From the NCBI GenBank assembly GCA_963663135.2, contig CAXXRM010000005.1:1798001-1862000 (forward strand): a stretch of DNA of 64,000 nt. Reading direction: 5' to 3'. Both the position numbers and the translations under genes were made by a program. This DNA comes from Io17-Chloro-G2 sp963663135. GTDB taxonomy: Bacteria; Chloroflexota; Dehalococcoidia; Lucifugimonadales; UBA3495. The notes under the pieces are model-generated. The model saw only the letters and a list, made by a program, of their open reading frames with translations, was not told where the DNA came from and did no database searches. Numbering within the stretch: the first letter of the stretch is position 1; every line of letters begins with the position of its first letter. Below are positions 34,555-42,995 of this stretch, piece after piece.

Positions 34555-34679
34555 TTGCAACAGCGGTCTTTAGCCTTGGGACAACCCTTGGGAGGAACCT
34601 ACGTAGAGCCTGGATTCATAGGGGCACGTTCTTCGTGCCCCCTTGCGACCCTGCGTAGGGATTTAGGCTGCTGTTGCAA
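34555..34679. repeat. Nested inverted repeats upstream of the CAP lipoprotein gene
   Basis: TTGCAACAGC (34555-34564) pairs with GCTGTTGCAA (34670-34679). Inside them lies a perfect 8-bp hairpin GGGGCACG-TTCTT-CGTGCCCC (34621-34641), and partly complementary CCTACGTAG/CTGCGTAGG segments. The structure ends about 35 bases before the lipoprotein start. It could be a small non-autonomous mobile element or a structured leader. Confidence 0.45.
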
Positions 34680-34715
34680 GTGCCCTAAAACGTCCTCGTC
34701 GCAAGGGGGGACCAT

Positions 34716-36131
34716 ATGCGATTGTTCCTATCGCTGCTCGTCCTCGGCATCGTCTTCTCCGCCTGCACCGCCCCGGAACCAACACCCGACCTTCCGGCCA
34801 CGGTAACCGCACGGGTCACGGCACGATTGGCGGAGATATCGACCGCCACCGCTGAACCCACGAGCACCACTTATCCGACTTTCACTCCCAGCCCTACTCC
34901 GACCCCGACCCCGACCCCGGTGCCGACCGAGACCCCTTATCCCACCGCTACCCCATCCCCAACGTTCACTCCGCAGCCAACCGCCACGCCGCGTCCCACC
35001 TCCACTCCTTATCCAACCATTACACCGAAACCAACGGCGACGCCTACTCCGCAACCGACTGCCACCCCCACGCCACGGCCAACGGCCACTCCTATACCGA
35101 GTCCCACCGCTACGCCGACGCCACGACCAACAGCCACGCCTACACCGCTCCAAGCAAAAGAGTACGTGCTTGGGCTGGTCAATGAAGCCCGCACGTTGCA
35201 CGGGGTTCCCAATGTGAGACTCGGCACAAACGTCGCCGCCCAGAAGCACGCCGAGGCCATGTTGGACGGTAATTTTATCGGTCATGGGGGACTGGACGGC
35301 TTGAATCACGTTATGCGGTACACCCTCGGAGGCGGCACCAACTACGTGAAGGAAAACACTAGTGGTGCCGTATTAGCCAAGGGCGTGAATTATCGTAGGA
35401 GGCCCATGAAAGAGATACTGTCCGAAACTCATGCTGGTCTCATGGACAGCGCCGGTCACCGACGGGAAATACTTAACAAAAGGCATACCGTGATGAACTT
35501 GGGAATTGCTTGCAACGAAATTACTTGTTCGATAGTACAAAATTTCGAGGGGGACAATGTTACCTTTGATAAGAAGCCGACAATCTCAAACGGGAAGCTG
35601 TCTTTTGCCGGAAAATGGAAAGGGGGATTTACATTACATAGTGTTCAGGTCTGGTACAACCAACCGCCGCATCCATTGACCCTAGGGCAATTGGACGCCG
35701 CAGGCCCTCCCGCGGTCGGCCAAAGACCGGCGACTTTTTTGCGGGAGCCCGCGCCACCCGGATTTTATTGGGCCGCAAAGGACCTACTCCCCATAGCCTA
35801 TAAATGGTTTGCGGGGACCGACCCTTACACGGTGGAACCAGAGAAGCCAAGGAGAAGCCGTTCTCTGTTCGGAAACACGACGGCCATGGATGACTTAATA
35901 TTAACTGTATCGCAGTTGTCATACGAAAGAACGACGCTGGTGCTACCGACCGTTGCAGATATATGGCAATTGTCCGGTTCGGCTTTTGAGATAGAAGCCG
36001 ACATATCCCAAATTATCGACTCGCGCCTGCATGGGCCGGGTGTGTACAACGTGGTCATATTCGGGAGTAAGGCCGGAGAAAACTTTCACCTAACCAACTA
36101 CTCGGTCTTCATGGATACGCAGCCACCGTAG
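34716..36131 (+). CDS. CAP (SCP/PR-1) domain lipoprotein with Pro/Thr-rich stalk
   Basis: The ATG follows AAGGGGG. The signal peptide ends in a lipobox-like FSAC (Cys at residue 17), predicting an extracytoplasmic lipoprotein. Residues about 45-150 are a stalk of TPTP/TPRPTATP-type repeats. A CAP domain then spans about 150-280: LVNEARTLHGVPNVRLG, AAQKHAEAMLDGNFIGHGG, SETHAGLMDSAGHRREILN and TVMNLGIAC contain the usual conserved His and Glu positions. The last 190 residues are an uncharacterised beta-rich region. CAP proteins are secreted and bind lipids or other ligands, or act in defence and host interaction. A hairpin at 36170-36208 separates it from a convergent gene. Confidence 0.85.
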   Translation: MRLFLSLLVLGIVFSACTAPEPTPDLPATVTARVTARLAEISTATAEPTSTTYPTFTPSPTPTPTPTPVPTETPYPTATPSPTFTPQPTATPRPTSTPYPTITPKPTATPTPQPTATPTPRPTATPIPSPTATPTPRPTATPTPLQAKEYVLGLVNEARTLHGVPNVRLGTNVAAQKHAEAMLDGNFIGHGGLDGLNHVMRYTLGGGTNYVKENTSGAVLAKGVNYRRRPMKEILSETHAGLMDSAGHRREILNKRHTVMNLGIACNEITCSIVQNFEGDNVTFDKKPTISNGKLSFAGKWKGGFTLHSVQVWYNQPPHPLTLGQLDAAGPPAVGQRPATFLREPAPPGFYWAAKDLLPIAYKWFAGTDPYTVEPEKPRRSRSLFGNTTAMDDLILTVSQLSYERTTLVLPTVADIWQLSGSAFEIEADISQIIDSRLHGPGVYNVVIFGSKAGENFHLTNYSVFMDTQPP

Positions 36132-36169
36132 GCCGGCCGATCCTGCTCCCTTGTGGCTTGGGGGCCTCT

Positions 36170-36208
36170 GAAACCGCTCTCGAATCCTGGGCATCGGGGA
36201 GCGGTTTC
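36170..36208. terminator. Hairpin between convergent genes
   Basis: GAAACCGCTC (36170-36179) pairs perfectly with GAGCGGTTTC (36199-36208), 38 bases after the lipoprotein stop and 20 bases from the stop of the opposing gene. It could serve as a bidirectional terminator; there is no strong T-tract. Confidence 0.5.
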
Positions 36209-36227
36209 GGCTCCAGAATCGCGACAT

Positions 36228-36647
36228 TCAGCCCTTACTCTGCTTCCACCATTCACCGGCGAGACCGACAACCACAAAGAAAGCCAGGATACCGGTTAGG
36301 GTGGCTGTTACGATGAGAAGCACAGTGACATAAGGGCCGAAGTTCCCGCCAGTCTCACTCAACAACCAGAACAGGCCAGCCAGAAAGGCGGAAATCACGC
36401 TGATTCCGTGGCAAACAGAATCGACCCCATCGTCTCCGGCTATTTCGTTCTTTGGGAGTAAGGTGATAAACAGCGCAGAGGCCGCAACGAGAGCAAACAC
36501 CGACGCCCGGATGCCGTGTGTATATTCCAGGCCAGGGGAGCCCATGAAATCGGCTACCGAGTCCACTTGCATCAAGCCGTTAACTCCCGCCACCATCAGA
36601 ATCACTATTGTGGCAGTGGCCTTGCAAGCCCACCACATCTTCCACAT
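36228..36647 (-). CDS. Four-helix integral membrane protein, unknown
   Basis: A 139-residue protein with GGGGAGG five bases before the ATG. Four hydrophobic segments are seen (ATIVILMVAGVNGLM, SVFALVAASALFITLLP, ISVISAFLAGLFWLL, VTVLLIVTATLTGILAFFVVVGLAG) separated by short acidic loops. No family motif was recognised. It is encoded convergently to the CAP lipoprotein and stands alone. The good ribosome-binding site and consistent membrane topology support it as a real gene. Confidence 0.7.
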   Translation of the reverse strand: MWKMWWACKATATIVILMVAGVNGLMQVDSVADFMGSPGLEYTHGIRASVFALVAASALFITLLPKNEIAGDDGVDSVCHGISVISAFLAGLFWLLSETGGNFGPYVTVLLIVTATLTGILAFFVVVGLAGEWWKQSKG

Positions 36648-36925
36648 ACCGACCTCCCCAAACTGACGCGAAATAGAAACCTATTCTACCGGTAGTGGCT
36701 CTGGAATAACGGCATTCGACCCCTTTGACGGTCATCCTAATTGACGAGGATTTGAAACGCGTGATCCGATCCCCGTAAGCCCTCGGCGGCAGTAGATTCG
36801 GGGCCGAGCGGGGTGTTAGTCTGAGCCACAAATGCGGACCCGGATGCCGACGCCGGCAGAACCCCAGTACCAGGAAGGACTGCCCTGCGTGTGGGCGAGC
36901 CAAGAGACGCCGGTACGCCCGGTCG

Positions 36926-37165
36926 GTGATTGCGAACCCCACCAATTACTACAGCCGGCGCCAGCACCCGGAAGTCCAAGTCGAGTGGATTGAGAGAACC
37001 ATAGCCGACCCGTACCATCAAGAGCGAGACCCTAACGACGGCAGGATGCTCTACTTCGGGAAGGTTCCAGAAGTGGGTCACTGGCTCCGGGTAGTAGTCG
37101 AGAACCACCAATTACACACCGCCTACTTGGACCGGCGGCTGGAGGACCGATGGGGGAAGCCATGA
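36926..37165 (+). CDS. DUF4258-like small protein (first gene of an ATGA-coupled pair)
   Basis: 79 residues from GTG 36926. The pattern HPEVQVEWIERTIADPYHQ, RMLYFGKVPEVGHWLRVVVE, then LHTAYLDRRL is the compact fold (strand, helix, paired strands) I associate with DUF4258-like proteins, many of which are predicted RNase-type toxins. His residues in HPEV, PYHQ and GHW are candidates for catalysis. Its stop overlaps the start of the next gene by four bases (ATGA at 37162-37165), as in toxin-antitoxin pairs. No experimental role can be claimed; assignment is by pattern only. Confidence 0.6.
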   Translation: MIANPTNYYSRRQHPEVQVEWIERTIADPYHQERDPNDGRMLYFGKVPEVGHWLRVVVENHQLHTAYLDRRLEDRWGKP

Positions 37166-37398
37166 CGACCGTATCCGGCACCGAGCCAAAACTCTCGGTA
37201 GAGTATTTCCCGGACACCGACACCTTAGTGCTCACCACCAACCGGCCCGGTGCCGTTGGTGAGACCGTAGGGCGGGACGGCGCGGCCTATCTGGTAGCCT
37301 TCACGGACGGGGAGGGGGACGTAGTTGGGGTGACGCTGGAGCACGCCGCTGAGTTGTTGCGGCCCTATTTGTGCACCGGTGCTGTGGCCGATGATTGA
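37162..37398 (+). CDS. DUF2283-like small protein (second gene of the pair)
   Basis: 78 residues from ATG 37162, overlapping the previous stop by ATGA. LSVEYFPDTDTLVLTTNRPG and VVGVTLEHAAELLRPYL match the layout of DUF2283 proteins (two strands around a DxDxL block, then a helix). DUF2283 genes commonly follow DUF4258 genes, and the pair is often regarded as a putative toxin-antitoxin module. The acidic character (many Asp and Glu) suits an antitoxin. It is followed by a tRNA on the opposite strand. Confidence 0.6.
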   Translation: MTTVSGTEPKLSVEYFPDTDTLVLTTNRPGAVGETVGRDGAAYLVAFTDGEGDVVGVTLEHAAELLRPYLCTGAVADD

Positions 37399-37430
37399 CC
37401 GGCAGAATCCCGCCGTGTTTTACTGGGGGC

Positions 37431-37507
37431 TGGTGGCCCCGGTGGGTCTCGAACCCACAATCTCTGGATTAGCAGTCCGGTGCTTCGTCCGATAAAGCTT
37501 CGGGGCT
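37431..37507 (-). tRNA. Class I-shaped tRNA with anticodon GCT
   Basis: Reverse-strand fold: acceptor AGCCCCG with CGGGGCC (A1.C72 mismatch), A73 and encoded CCA (37431-37433). The D-arm is GCTT/AAGC with a GG-containing loop. The anticodon stem CCGGA/TCCAG has one C.A mismatch; the loop CTGCTAA gives anticodon GCT. The T-arm is GTGGG-TTCGAGA-CCCAC. The variable loop is only five nt (AGATT), whereas ordinary bacterial tRNA-Ser(GCT) has a long variable arm and G73. The gene is therefore either a mobile-element tRNA with altered identity or a degenerate copy. It sits within the island between small accessory genes. Confidence 0.75.
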
Positions 37508-37811
37508 ACCATCCCATACTAACAAATCGCTGGGCCGAATATTTGTTAGATAATTGACGCCTAAATCAAGTCTATGATCCCGTGGTAGTGGTGGAGGGGG
37601 AGACGCGCCCCGGCCCCGCCGGAGGACTAGTTCGACGGGGCCGGGGTTCACCGCTTGGGGCGGGTGTTGGTTCGGTTCTTTAACGCATCTCGCAATACGG
37701 TCTTGACCTTGTCTTCACCACTCCGAGGCATGAATCACCTCCTCTACCGGATTGGAGCACTGTTCCAGCGGTGCCCCAACTTCATTATACCGTCTAAGGA
37801 GCAACGGAAAT
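37508..37811. other. No recognisable gene
   Basis: About 300 bases upstream of the second NDYG small protein. There is a GC-rich inverted segment around 37600-37650 (GCCCCGGCCCCG.. and ..CGGGGCCGGGG) that could form a hairpin. No coding signal was found. Confidence 0.4.
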
Positions 37812-38006
37812 ATGGCAGACACTACAGCGCCGGAAGTCATCCTTAAGAAGCTGGAAATTGCGTTGGAACTCACTCAAAACTCCACTGGTTTTACAAGGGG
37901 TCCCGACCGGGTCAAAGCGGTGTTCCGGGAGATGTACGACGCCGTCACCGAGGCCGTGAATGAGAACGACTACGGGAAAACCAGCAGTGGAGAATCCGGG
38001 GAGTAG
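37812..38006 (+). CDS. Small NDYG-motif protein, copy B
   Basis: 64 residues from ATG 37812, with AAGGAG about 10 bases upstream. The sequence is homologous over its length to the protein at 34134-34424: both begin with a short polar segment, then a K/AKL helix, and both contain FRE-Y-A-TEAVN-NDYG. This copy ends with SSGESGE, without the longer tail. It lies downstream of a tRNA and just before the 3' end of the Hachiman operon, which is on the opposite strand. Function unknown. Confidence 0.65.
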   Translation: MADTTAPEVILKKLEIALELTQNSTGFTRGPDRVKAVFREMYDAVTEAVNENDYGKTSSGESGE

Positions 38007-38148
38007 AGCGGCCTAGCGGGACGGCGGGAAACCGAGGCTAATGTTGTAGATAGTTCCCGCCTGACCGACCGCCTCTGAGCCCACGACTGATCCAGACCGA
38101 CCGACTTTTGCTGTACAACTTGTTGGAAACTGGCACGGCCGATGCGAA

Positions 38149-41100
38149 TCAGTGTCCTTGAATCCGGCTGATCGACACTTCCACCCTAGGGTTCGTTCCG
38201 CGTTCGATTTCGGTAATGTACGCGTCGAAAGTGTAACCCGCGTCCATTTGTGGAGCGATTAGACGGGCGACGAATCTTGGCAAATATCCCAGCTCACCGG
38301 ATTCGTGGATTACAACGATGGCGTTCGTGTCGTAGAGGTTTCGGTGATCTCTTCTCAGCATCACGGAGTCACCAGGTCCTACCGCCGGCAAACGAGACGA
38401 ACGGCCGTGATATTCCAATCCGACGAGATTGGCCACAAAAACCGAAGTATCGTTCCTGAGTTGTTCAGTAATTCTGTATCCGTTTGGGACCAATGCAGCG
38501 GCACGGCTGACGAGCAGCGTGGCATCGTCTGGGGTCGCATCCATAGCCAAAATAAAGTCCTCAGATGTCAGAGAAGAGAACCATTCGATGAATTCCGCGT
38601 AAGCACCGTGAACATGTACCTCGGCGAATGCTTCCGCGATCTTGATAGAAAGGTCCCTGGTGGGACAGCCGACTGTCATGGCCCAGGCAGCCTGGACCGT
38701 GGATACGCCGTGGCGCACCATGGGCGCCAGCCATTGAGTTGTCGTTGAGATGTCGTCGCCTATCTGTAAAGCGCTATCGGCGATCCTAATAAAACTCGCT
38801 ATGCCCCACGGTAATCTGTACCCGAAGTAGTCGGAAATGATGTCCCTCTGGAAACGGTTCACATCCGCTCCACTGGGCAGGTATGTCGCGATGATCTCCG
38901 GCATTGGCATCTGTCCCAGCCAGTCCTGTATGACGTCTTCCAGGTTCTCGATGGTGTCATCCTTAGGGGACAAACTGTTCAACCCACCTATCGTCCGATG
39001 GACCATTAGTACAACGTCCTGTGCTTGCGTCAAACCTTCTGTGAGCAGGGACCGCACGGCGTCGGCGTCTTGGAGAATGCGTTGCTCGATCACTCTGCAC
39101 GACGCGACGTCCAATCCGGTTAGTGCGAACGCTTCCCTGCGGAGTTGGTCCGGGACTTCCGCCCTGATTTCCTGGATCGTTTCGACCCCAGCTTCGACCA
39201 ACTTTTCCGTTGTCTGCATCGTGCTGCGCGCCTGGATGGATACGAAGGAACCTCCGATCAGTGAACGAAATTGTGCTTCAGCCTCCGTTCCTACGGTCTC
39301 TTCGACGAGTGTGACAAGCAAATCAGAATCGAGATTGGCCCTAAACTCCTCGTGGGTTAGACGGTCTTCCACCAGAGATTGAAGGAGTTCGTACAGTCGC
39401 CCTCGGACGGGTGGAATTTGCTGGCTCAGGTACCGCCGCGCTCTGCTTGCTTCCTTGTTGTTCATCGTTACGACTATAACGTGCCCTTGCGTTTCAGCCC
39501 CGGCGCGGCCTGCTCTGCCAGCAGTGTTCCAAAAATCCACGAGCGATACTCGTTGTTCATCACCTTCATCTGCGCCTGCGTCGTATTGGTGCAGTGTATG
39601 AATTACGACAGTTTTCGCGGGCAAGTTCACCCCCTGAGCTAGCGTACCGGTGGCGGTCAAAACAGGAAACAGCCCCGCCCGGAAGTCACTCTCGATCGCA
39701 CGCCGCACCGCCTCAGGGAGACCGCCGTGATGGACGCCGACCCCTGCGTCTAAAGCCTTGACGACGTTTGCATCGGGCCCGAGCCAAGATTCGGCAACCA
39801 CTCGGGAATTTAGTGGATGGGGCAAATCCGAGACATCTCGAAAGGGTTTAGGTATATCAACGCCTTGCGTCTGTCTTCGCAACTGTAAAGCCCGCTGGAT
39901 TGCCGTTGCACACGATTCGGCCCAACGGGGTTGAGTAGTGAATACGATGACGGGACCTTCGGACGCGAATCTGACTGCCAATTCGGCAGTCACTTCGCCC
40001 TTCGAATTGGAGGGGAACTGCACGTCTTTGGGGCGCCGCGTCTTCAGGGTGTAGTCCAAGTAGGTTCTAGGTTCTACAACCCGAGGCACGAACGGAGCTT
40101 GAAAGCCCCCGGTGTCCGCACGGTCGAACGGGTAGACGATCTGATTTGTAGTCGCGGTGAATATCCCGTCAAACCGCTGCGCTGGACGCCATTCGGACGT
40201 TGCCACCGCGCCTCCGTCTCCGCACAGCCACTCTGCGAAATCTGCGGCGTTGTCATCTGATATGACGGCTGACAAAAACAGGAACCTCGCATCGCCAGGA
40301 AGGCGCTGACGCAACCTGGTGAGCAGGATTTCGTATCCAATTCCCCTGTCATTCGAGTCGATGATGTGTCCCTCATCCAATATGACCAGTCCGACATTTT
40401 GGAAGTGTTGAGGGCGGGTCCTCAGCAGAAGCGTCAACTTCTCCGGTGTGATAATCAAGAGGTCCGACGAAGCCACAAGGCTGTCTTCCAAGTCGTCGAT
40501 ATCGTAGTAATTGCCGAGCACAGACGACACCCGAAATCCCATGTCCGCGAAAATTCCAGACATTGCTGTCTCCACCTCATCGGCAAGCGCGTTGAAGGGA
40601 GCTACGTACACCGCCTGGGGTTTGGGAACCTTTGAAAGAGTGTCCAATATAGCGAGCTCGGCAATGCGGGTCTTGCCAGCGCTCGTGGGCATACGGACCG
40701 CTAAACCCCGGTTGCTGTCCGATAGCAAACCTGCACGCAGCGCCTTGATTTGGGACTCCCATAATTCGGCTCCGCTTCTAGCTTCAAGCGCACTCGCTCC
40801 CCTGCCACGACCGGATAGCATGGCATAGCGCCGCCACAAAGCGTCGCGAGCAATTTGGCCGGAGAGTTCCGTCCAAACACTGGTTCTCGACAGTCTGCGT
40901 CCAATTGCTGTGAGAACGTCGGTTTTGAGAAGGGACGCCTGGTCTCCAATCGCCAAAGATATCTCGCGCAAGTCCCCTGAGGTGTTCAGGAACGAGTCAA
41001 TTGCAGCACCTGTCAACACATGGTATGAAAGTTGCTCCAAAGCGTCCGCCGTCAACTGCGCAACCAACAGGGCAAAAGCCGCTTCGGGTGGATGATCGTG

Positions 41101-41661
41101 GTAACGAAGTTGCTCTAAGAAATCATCCTCATCCATCTGGTAGCGGAGTTGGGCGTCTTTCGCCCCCTGCAACAGCCCGACGAACTTCCGCTGCAGCACT
41201 TGATGTATCCCCCAGTCGAGGAGCTGCGCTTCTGCACCGAAAGTAAATTCCCTTGGGGGTGTATCAGGTTCAATCCCTCTTGCAATGCACATGGAATTCG
41301 CGGCGTACCCGGCCAACTGAAAAAGTCCCGCGGCTAGTAGAATACTGGTCTCGTGGTTTGGCCCTTCTTTCAGTTCGGCCAGATACTCGAATACCTCGGC
41401 TGCGAGCCTTAGACTCTGGGCAGTCTCTTCGCCAAGGGCTTCGCTCGCTTCCAGTCTCAGGGCCCGCTGAACTATCCCAGTTGTCCTGCGCACTACATCG
41501 GATACCGAGTACGTATATTCGATGCCTGCGACGGAATCTGGAGAAATCGAGGTCAACAGCCGCTTGGAACGGAGTTGCGCCCAGTCATTCCGGTAAGACC
41601 GGTCCGATTGGACGCCGACCACATCCTCCCGTGCTCGTGCGAGCGATGCTTCCGGTGTCAT
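38149..41661 (-). CDS. hamB: Hachiman HamB-like SF2 helicase with C-terminal HIRAN domain
   Basis: A 1,170-residue superfamily-II helicase of the Ski2-like group. Walker A is MPTSAGKT (about 324-331), motif II DEGH (about 429-432), motif III FLSAVI (about 462-467) and motif VI NTAGRAGRAG (about 712-721). A helical N-terminal region of about 300 residues precedes the core. Near the C-terminus (about 1085-1165), VGLEYHGRSSRLPAVGPGD then LYDTNAIVVIHESGELGYLP is a HIRAN domain, a module that recognises damaged or free DNA ends. Its start overlaps the stop of the HamA-like gene by ATGA, so the two proteins are co-translated. Hachiman uses HamB as a DNA sensor that releases the HamA nuclease. The HIRAN tail is not part of the HamB I know. 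Confidence 0.8.
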   Translation of the reverse strand: MTPEASLARAREDVVGVQSDRSYRNDWAQLRSKRLLTSISPDSVAGIEYTYSVSDVVRRTTGIVQRALRLEASEALGEETAQSLRLAAEVFEYLAELKEGPNHETSILLAAGLFQLAGYAANSMCIARGIEPDTPPREFTFGAEAQLLDWGIHQVLQRKFVGLLQGAKDAQLRYQMDEDDFLEQLRYHDHPPEAAFALLVAQLTADALEQLSYHVLTGAAIDSFLNTSGDLREISLAIGDQASLLKTDVLTAIGRRLSRTSVWTELSGQIARDALWRRYAMLSGRGRGASALEARSGAELWESQIKALRAGLLSDSNRGLAVRMPTSAGKTRIAELAILDTLSKVPKPQAVYVAPFNALADEVETAMSGIFADMGFRVSSVLGNYYDIDDLEDSLVASSDLLIITPEKLTLLLRTRPQHFQNVGLVILDEGHIIDSNDRGIGYEILLTRLRQRLPGDARFLFLSAVISDDNAADFAEWLCGDGGAVATSEWRPAQRFDGIFTATTNQIVYPFDRADTGGFQAPFVPRVVEPRTYLDYTLKTRRPKDVQFPSNSKGEVTAELAVRFASEGPVIVFTTQPRWAESCATAIQRALQLRRQTQGVDIPKPFRDVSDLPHPLNSRVVAESWLGPDANVVKALDAGVGVHHGGLPEAVRRAIESDFRAGLFPVLTATGTLAQGVNLPAKTVVIHTLHQYDAGADEGDEQRVSLVDFWNTAGRAGRAGAETQGHVIVVTMNNKEASRARRYLSQQIPPVRGRLYELLQSLVEDRLTHEEFRANLDSDLLVTLVEETVGTEAEAQFRSLIGGSFVSIQARSTMQTTEKLVEAGVETIQEIRAEVPDQLRREAFALTGLDVASCRVIEQRILQDADAVRSLLTEGLTQAQDVVLMVHRTIGGLNSLSPKDDTIENLEDVIQDWLGQMPMPEIIATYLPSGADVNRFQRDIISDYFGYRLPWGIASFIRIADSALQIGDDISTTTQWLAPMVRHGVSTVQAAWAMTVGCPTRDLSIKIAEAFAEVHVHGAYAEFIEWFSSLTSEDFILAMDATPDDATLLVSRAAALVPNGYRITEQLRNDTSVFVANLVGLEYHGRSSRLPAVGPGDSVMLRRDHRNLYDTNAIVVIHESGELGYLPRFVARLIAPQMDAGYTFDAYITEIERGTNPRVEVSISRIQGH

Positions 41662-42446
41662 TTTGTCACCGAGAGTTCTTCCATTTTCGTGAATGAATCA
41701 TTCACCAACGACCGCAAGTCGGTCTTGGTAACAAGATAACAGGCAAAGGTGCCGTCAGGTAACGGCTCCTGCTTAAATGCCGTTTCGACCGCATCCATGA
41801 CTGCACCGTGCCATACGTCCTCATCAAACACCAATCCGAGGCGAAAAGGGCTTGGTATTCGGTCCTCTTGAAACATGGCGTTCTCGAGGCGGTCGCGATC
41901 CTCGTAGCGTTGACTTTCGTCCAGCCGCTCGTGAGTGAAATACAGAATTTCGGGAATAGCCTGCCGCGAGGTCTTGACTAGGTCCGCGTATCCGTCGGCC
42001 CCCACCTCGGATTTGGGTCGCGTCGTACCGGATTTGACCTCAGAGTAGACGAAGTGCGTGATTGCGTCATCCTCGACGATGAGAGCGAATACGTCCGTCA
42101 GGTGAGGCGACCAATCACGATTGAACGTGTAGCGGAGTTTTTCGATAGGACGGATGAAACCCTCCTCTACCTCAAGTAGTCGCCCAAAAATCACTTCTCC
42201 GAAGTTGGCCACCCGGATGTTAAGCTTGTCTGATCTTTTATGTCCGCGGATAAACTCTGAAACCTTTTCACGACCGTGGCGGGACATGATCCCGGCCAAG
42301 CGGTCGGTATCGGCCAGCCCTTCAAGCAGGAACCCGCCGCATTTTTCTTCTATACCCGGAGCCTCCTCAATAACAGCTTTCCTTTTGGGGAACGGCTCTT
42401 CCTCGCATTCGGTTAACCGGTGCCATGCCGGTTCGGTCGTCGTCAT
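41658..42446 (-). CDS. hamA: Hachiman HamA-like PD-(D/E)XK effector nuclease
   Basis: About 262 residues from ATG 42446; the frame is open further upstream and ATG 42536 is an alternative. The central part has the HamA/DUF1837 order: ANFGEVIFGRLLEVEEGF (helix with Glu), RDWSPHLTDVFALIVEDD (catalytic Asp) and THFVYSEVKSGTTRP (ExK). These form a PD-(D/E)XK-type nuclease site. The Ala/Leu-rich helices usual in the second half follow (SRQAIPEILYFTHERL). In Hachiman the effector is held by the helicase and degrades DNA upon infection. The four-base overlap with the helicase gene supports the pairing. The sequence is divergent from the HamA I know, so family assignment relies on motifs plus operon partner. 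Confidence 0.72.
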   Translation of the reverse strand: MTTTEPAWHRLTECEEEPFPKRKAVIEEAPGIEEKCGGFLLEGLADTDRLAGIMSRHGREKVSEFIRGHKRSDKLNIRVANFGEVIFGRLLEVEEGFIRPIEKLRYTFNRDWSPHLTDVFALIVEDDAITHFVYSEVKSGTTRPKSEVGADGYADLVKTSRQAIPEILYFTHERLDESQRYEDRDRLENAMFQEDRIPSPFRLGLVFDEDVWHGAVMDAVETAFKQEPLPDGTFACYLVTKTDLRSLVNDSFTKMEELSVTK

Positions 42447-42719
42447 TGAGTCCCAAAAACCCCCAACAGCTTTCGTTTGATCGCGAAAAAAGATATCGTT
42501 GCAGCGGTTCGGCGGATCTCGTTCTCGGCACCGCATTTGTGTTGCAATAGTCTGCAACCTATACCTATGCTAACGATTGCCAAATTTTGGTTCATGTGGC
42601 GGACCGTAGCACAACCGATTTAGACCTTGATGTTTTCCCGCCTTAAGCAGCGGAGGTTCCCATTGAATTAGCGACCGCCTACTGTAGCCATGCCCTCTGA
42701 CCGTTACCTAGAATAAAGT
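42447..42719. other. Upstream region of the Hachiman operon
   Basis: Contains the upstream in-frame extension of the HamA-like gene and presumably the operon promoter. No other gene is supportable. Confidence 0.4.
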
Positions 42720-42995
42720 GGAACCCCCGAGACCTCTCCCACCCATAACCCGACCTCAACTCGCACTTGGTCGTTCATGTAGCGGCTTATTTGGCTCTAG
42801 TTGAGTCCAGCCACGACGAACATCTCCCGTCCCACGTCGTTGCCGGCGATGCGGTTCACGGCACCGGTAAAGGAATTTTCCACTCAATTGCGGACAACGA
42901 CACCGGCCAACGTCAAGGAGGGTTGAGAGGCCGTATCAAATGCCGCTTGGGTCAAGGACTCAGACTGGTCAACGACGATGTCCCCGTTGAGAACT
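42720..42995 (-). pseudogene. Degraded unknown ORF adjoining IS5
   Basis: Reading the reverse strand through two stops gives a coherent sequence: LNGDIVVDQSESLTQAAFDT, VENSFTGAVNRIAGNDVGRE and YMNDQVRVEVGLWVGEVSG. The consistent frame across the stops suggests an old gene whose 5' part was removed by the IS5 copy at 42996. The family is not recognised. Confidence 0.35.
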
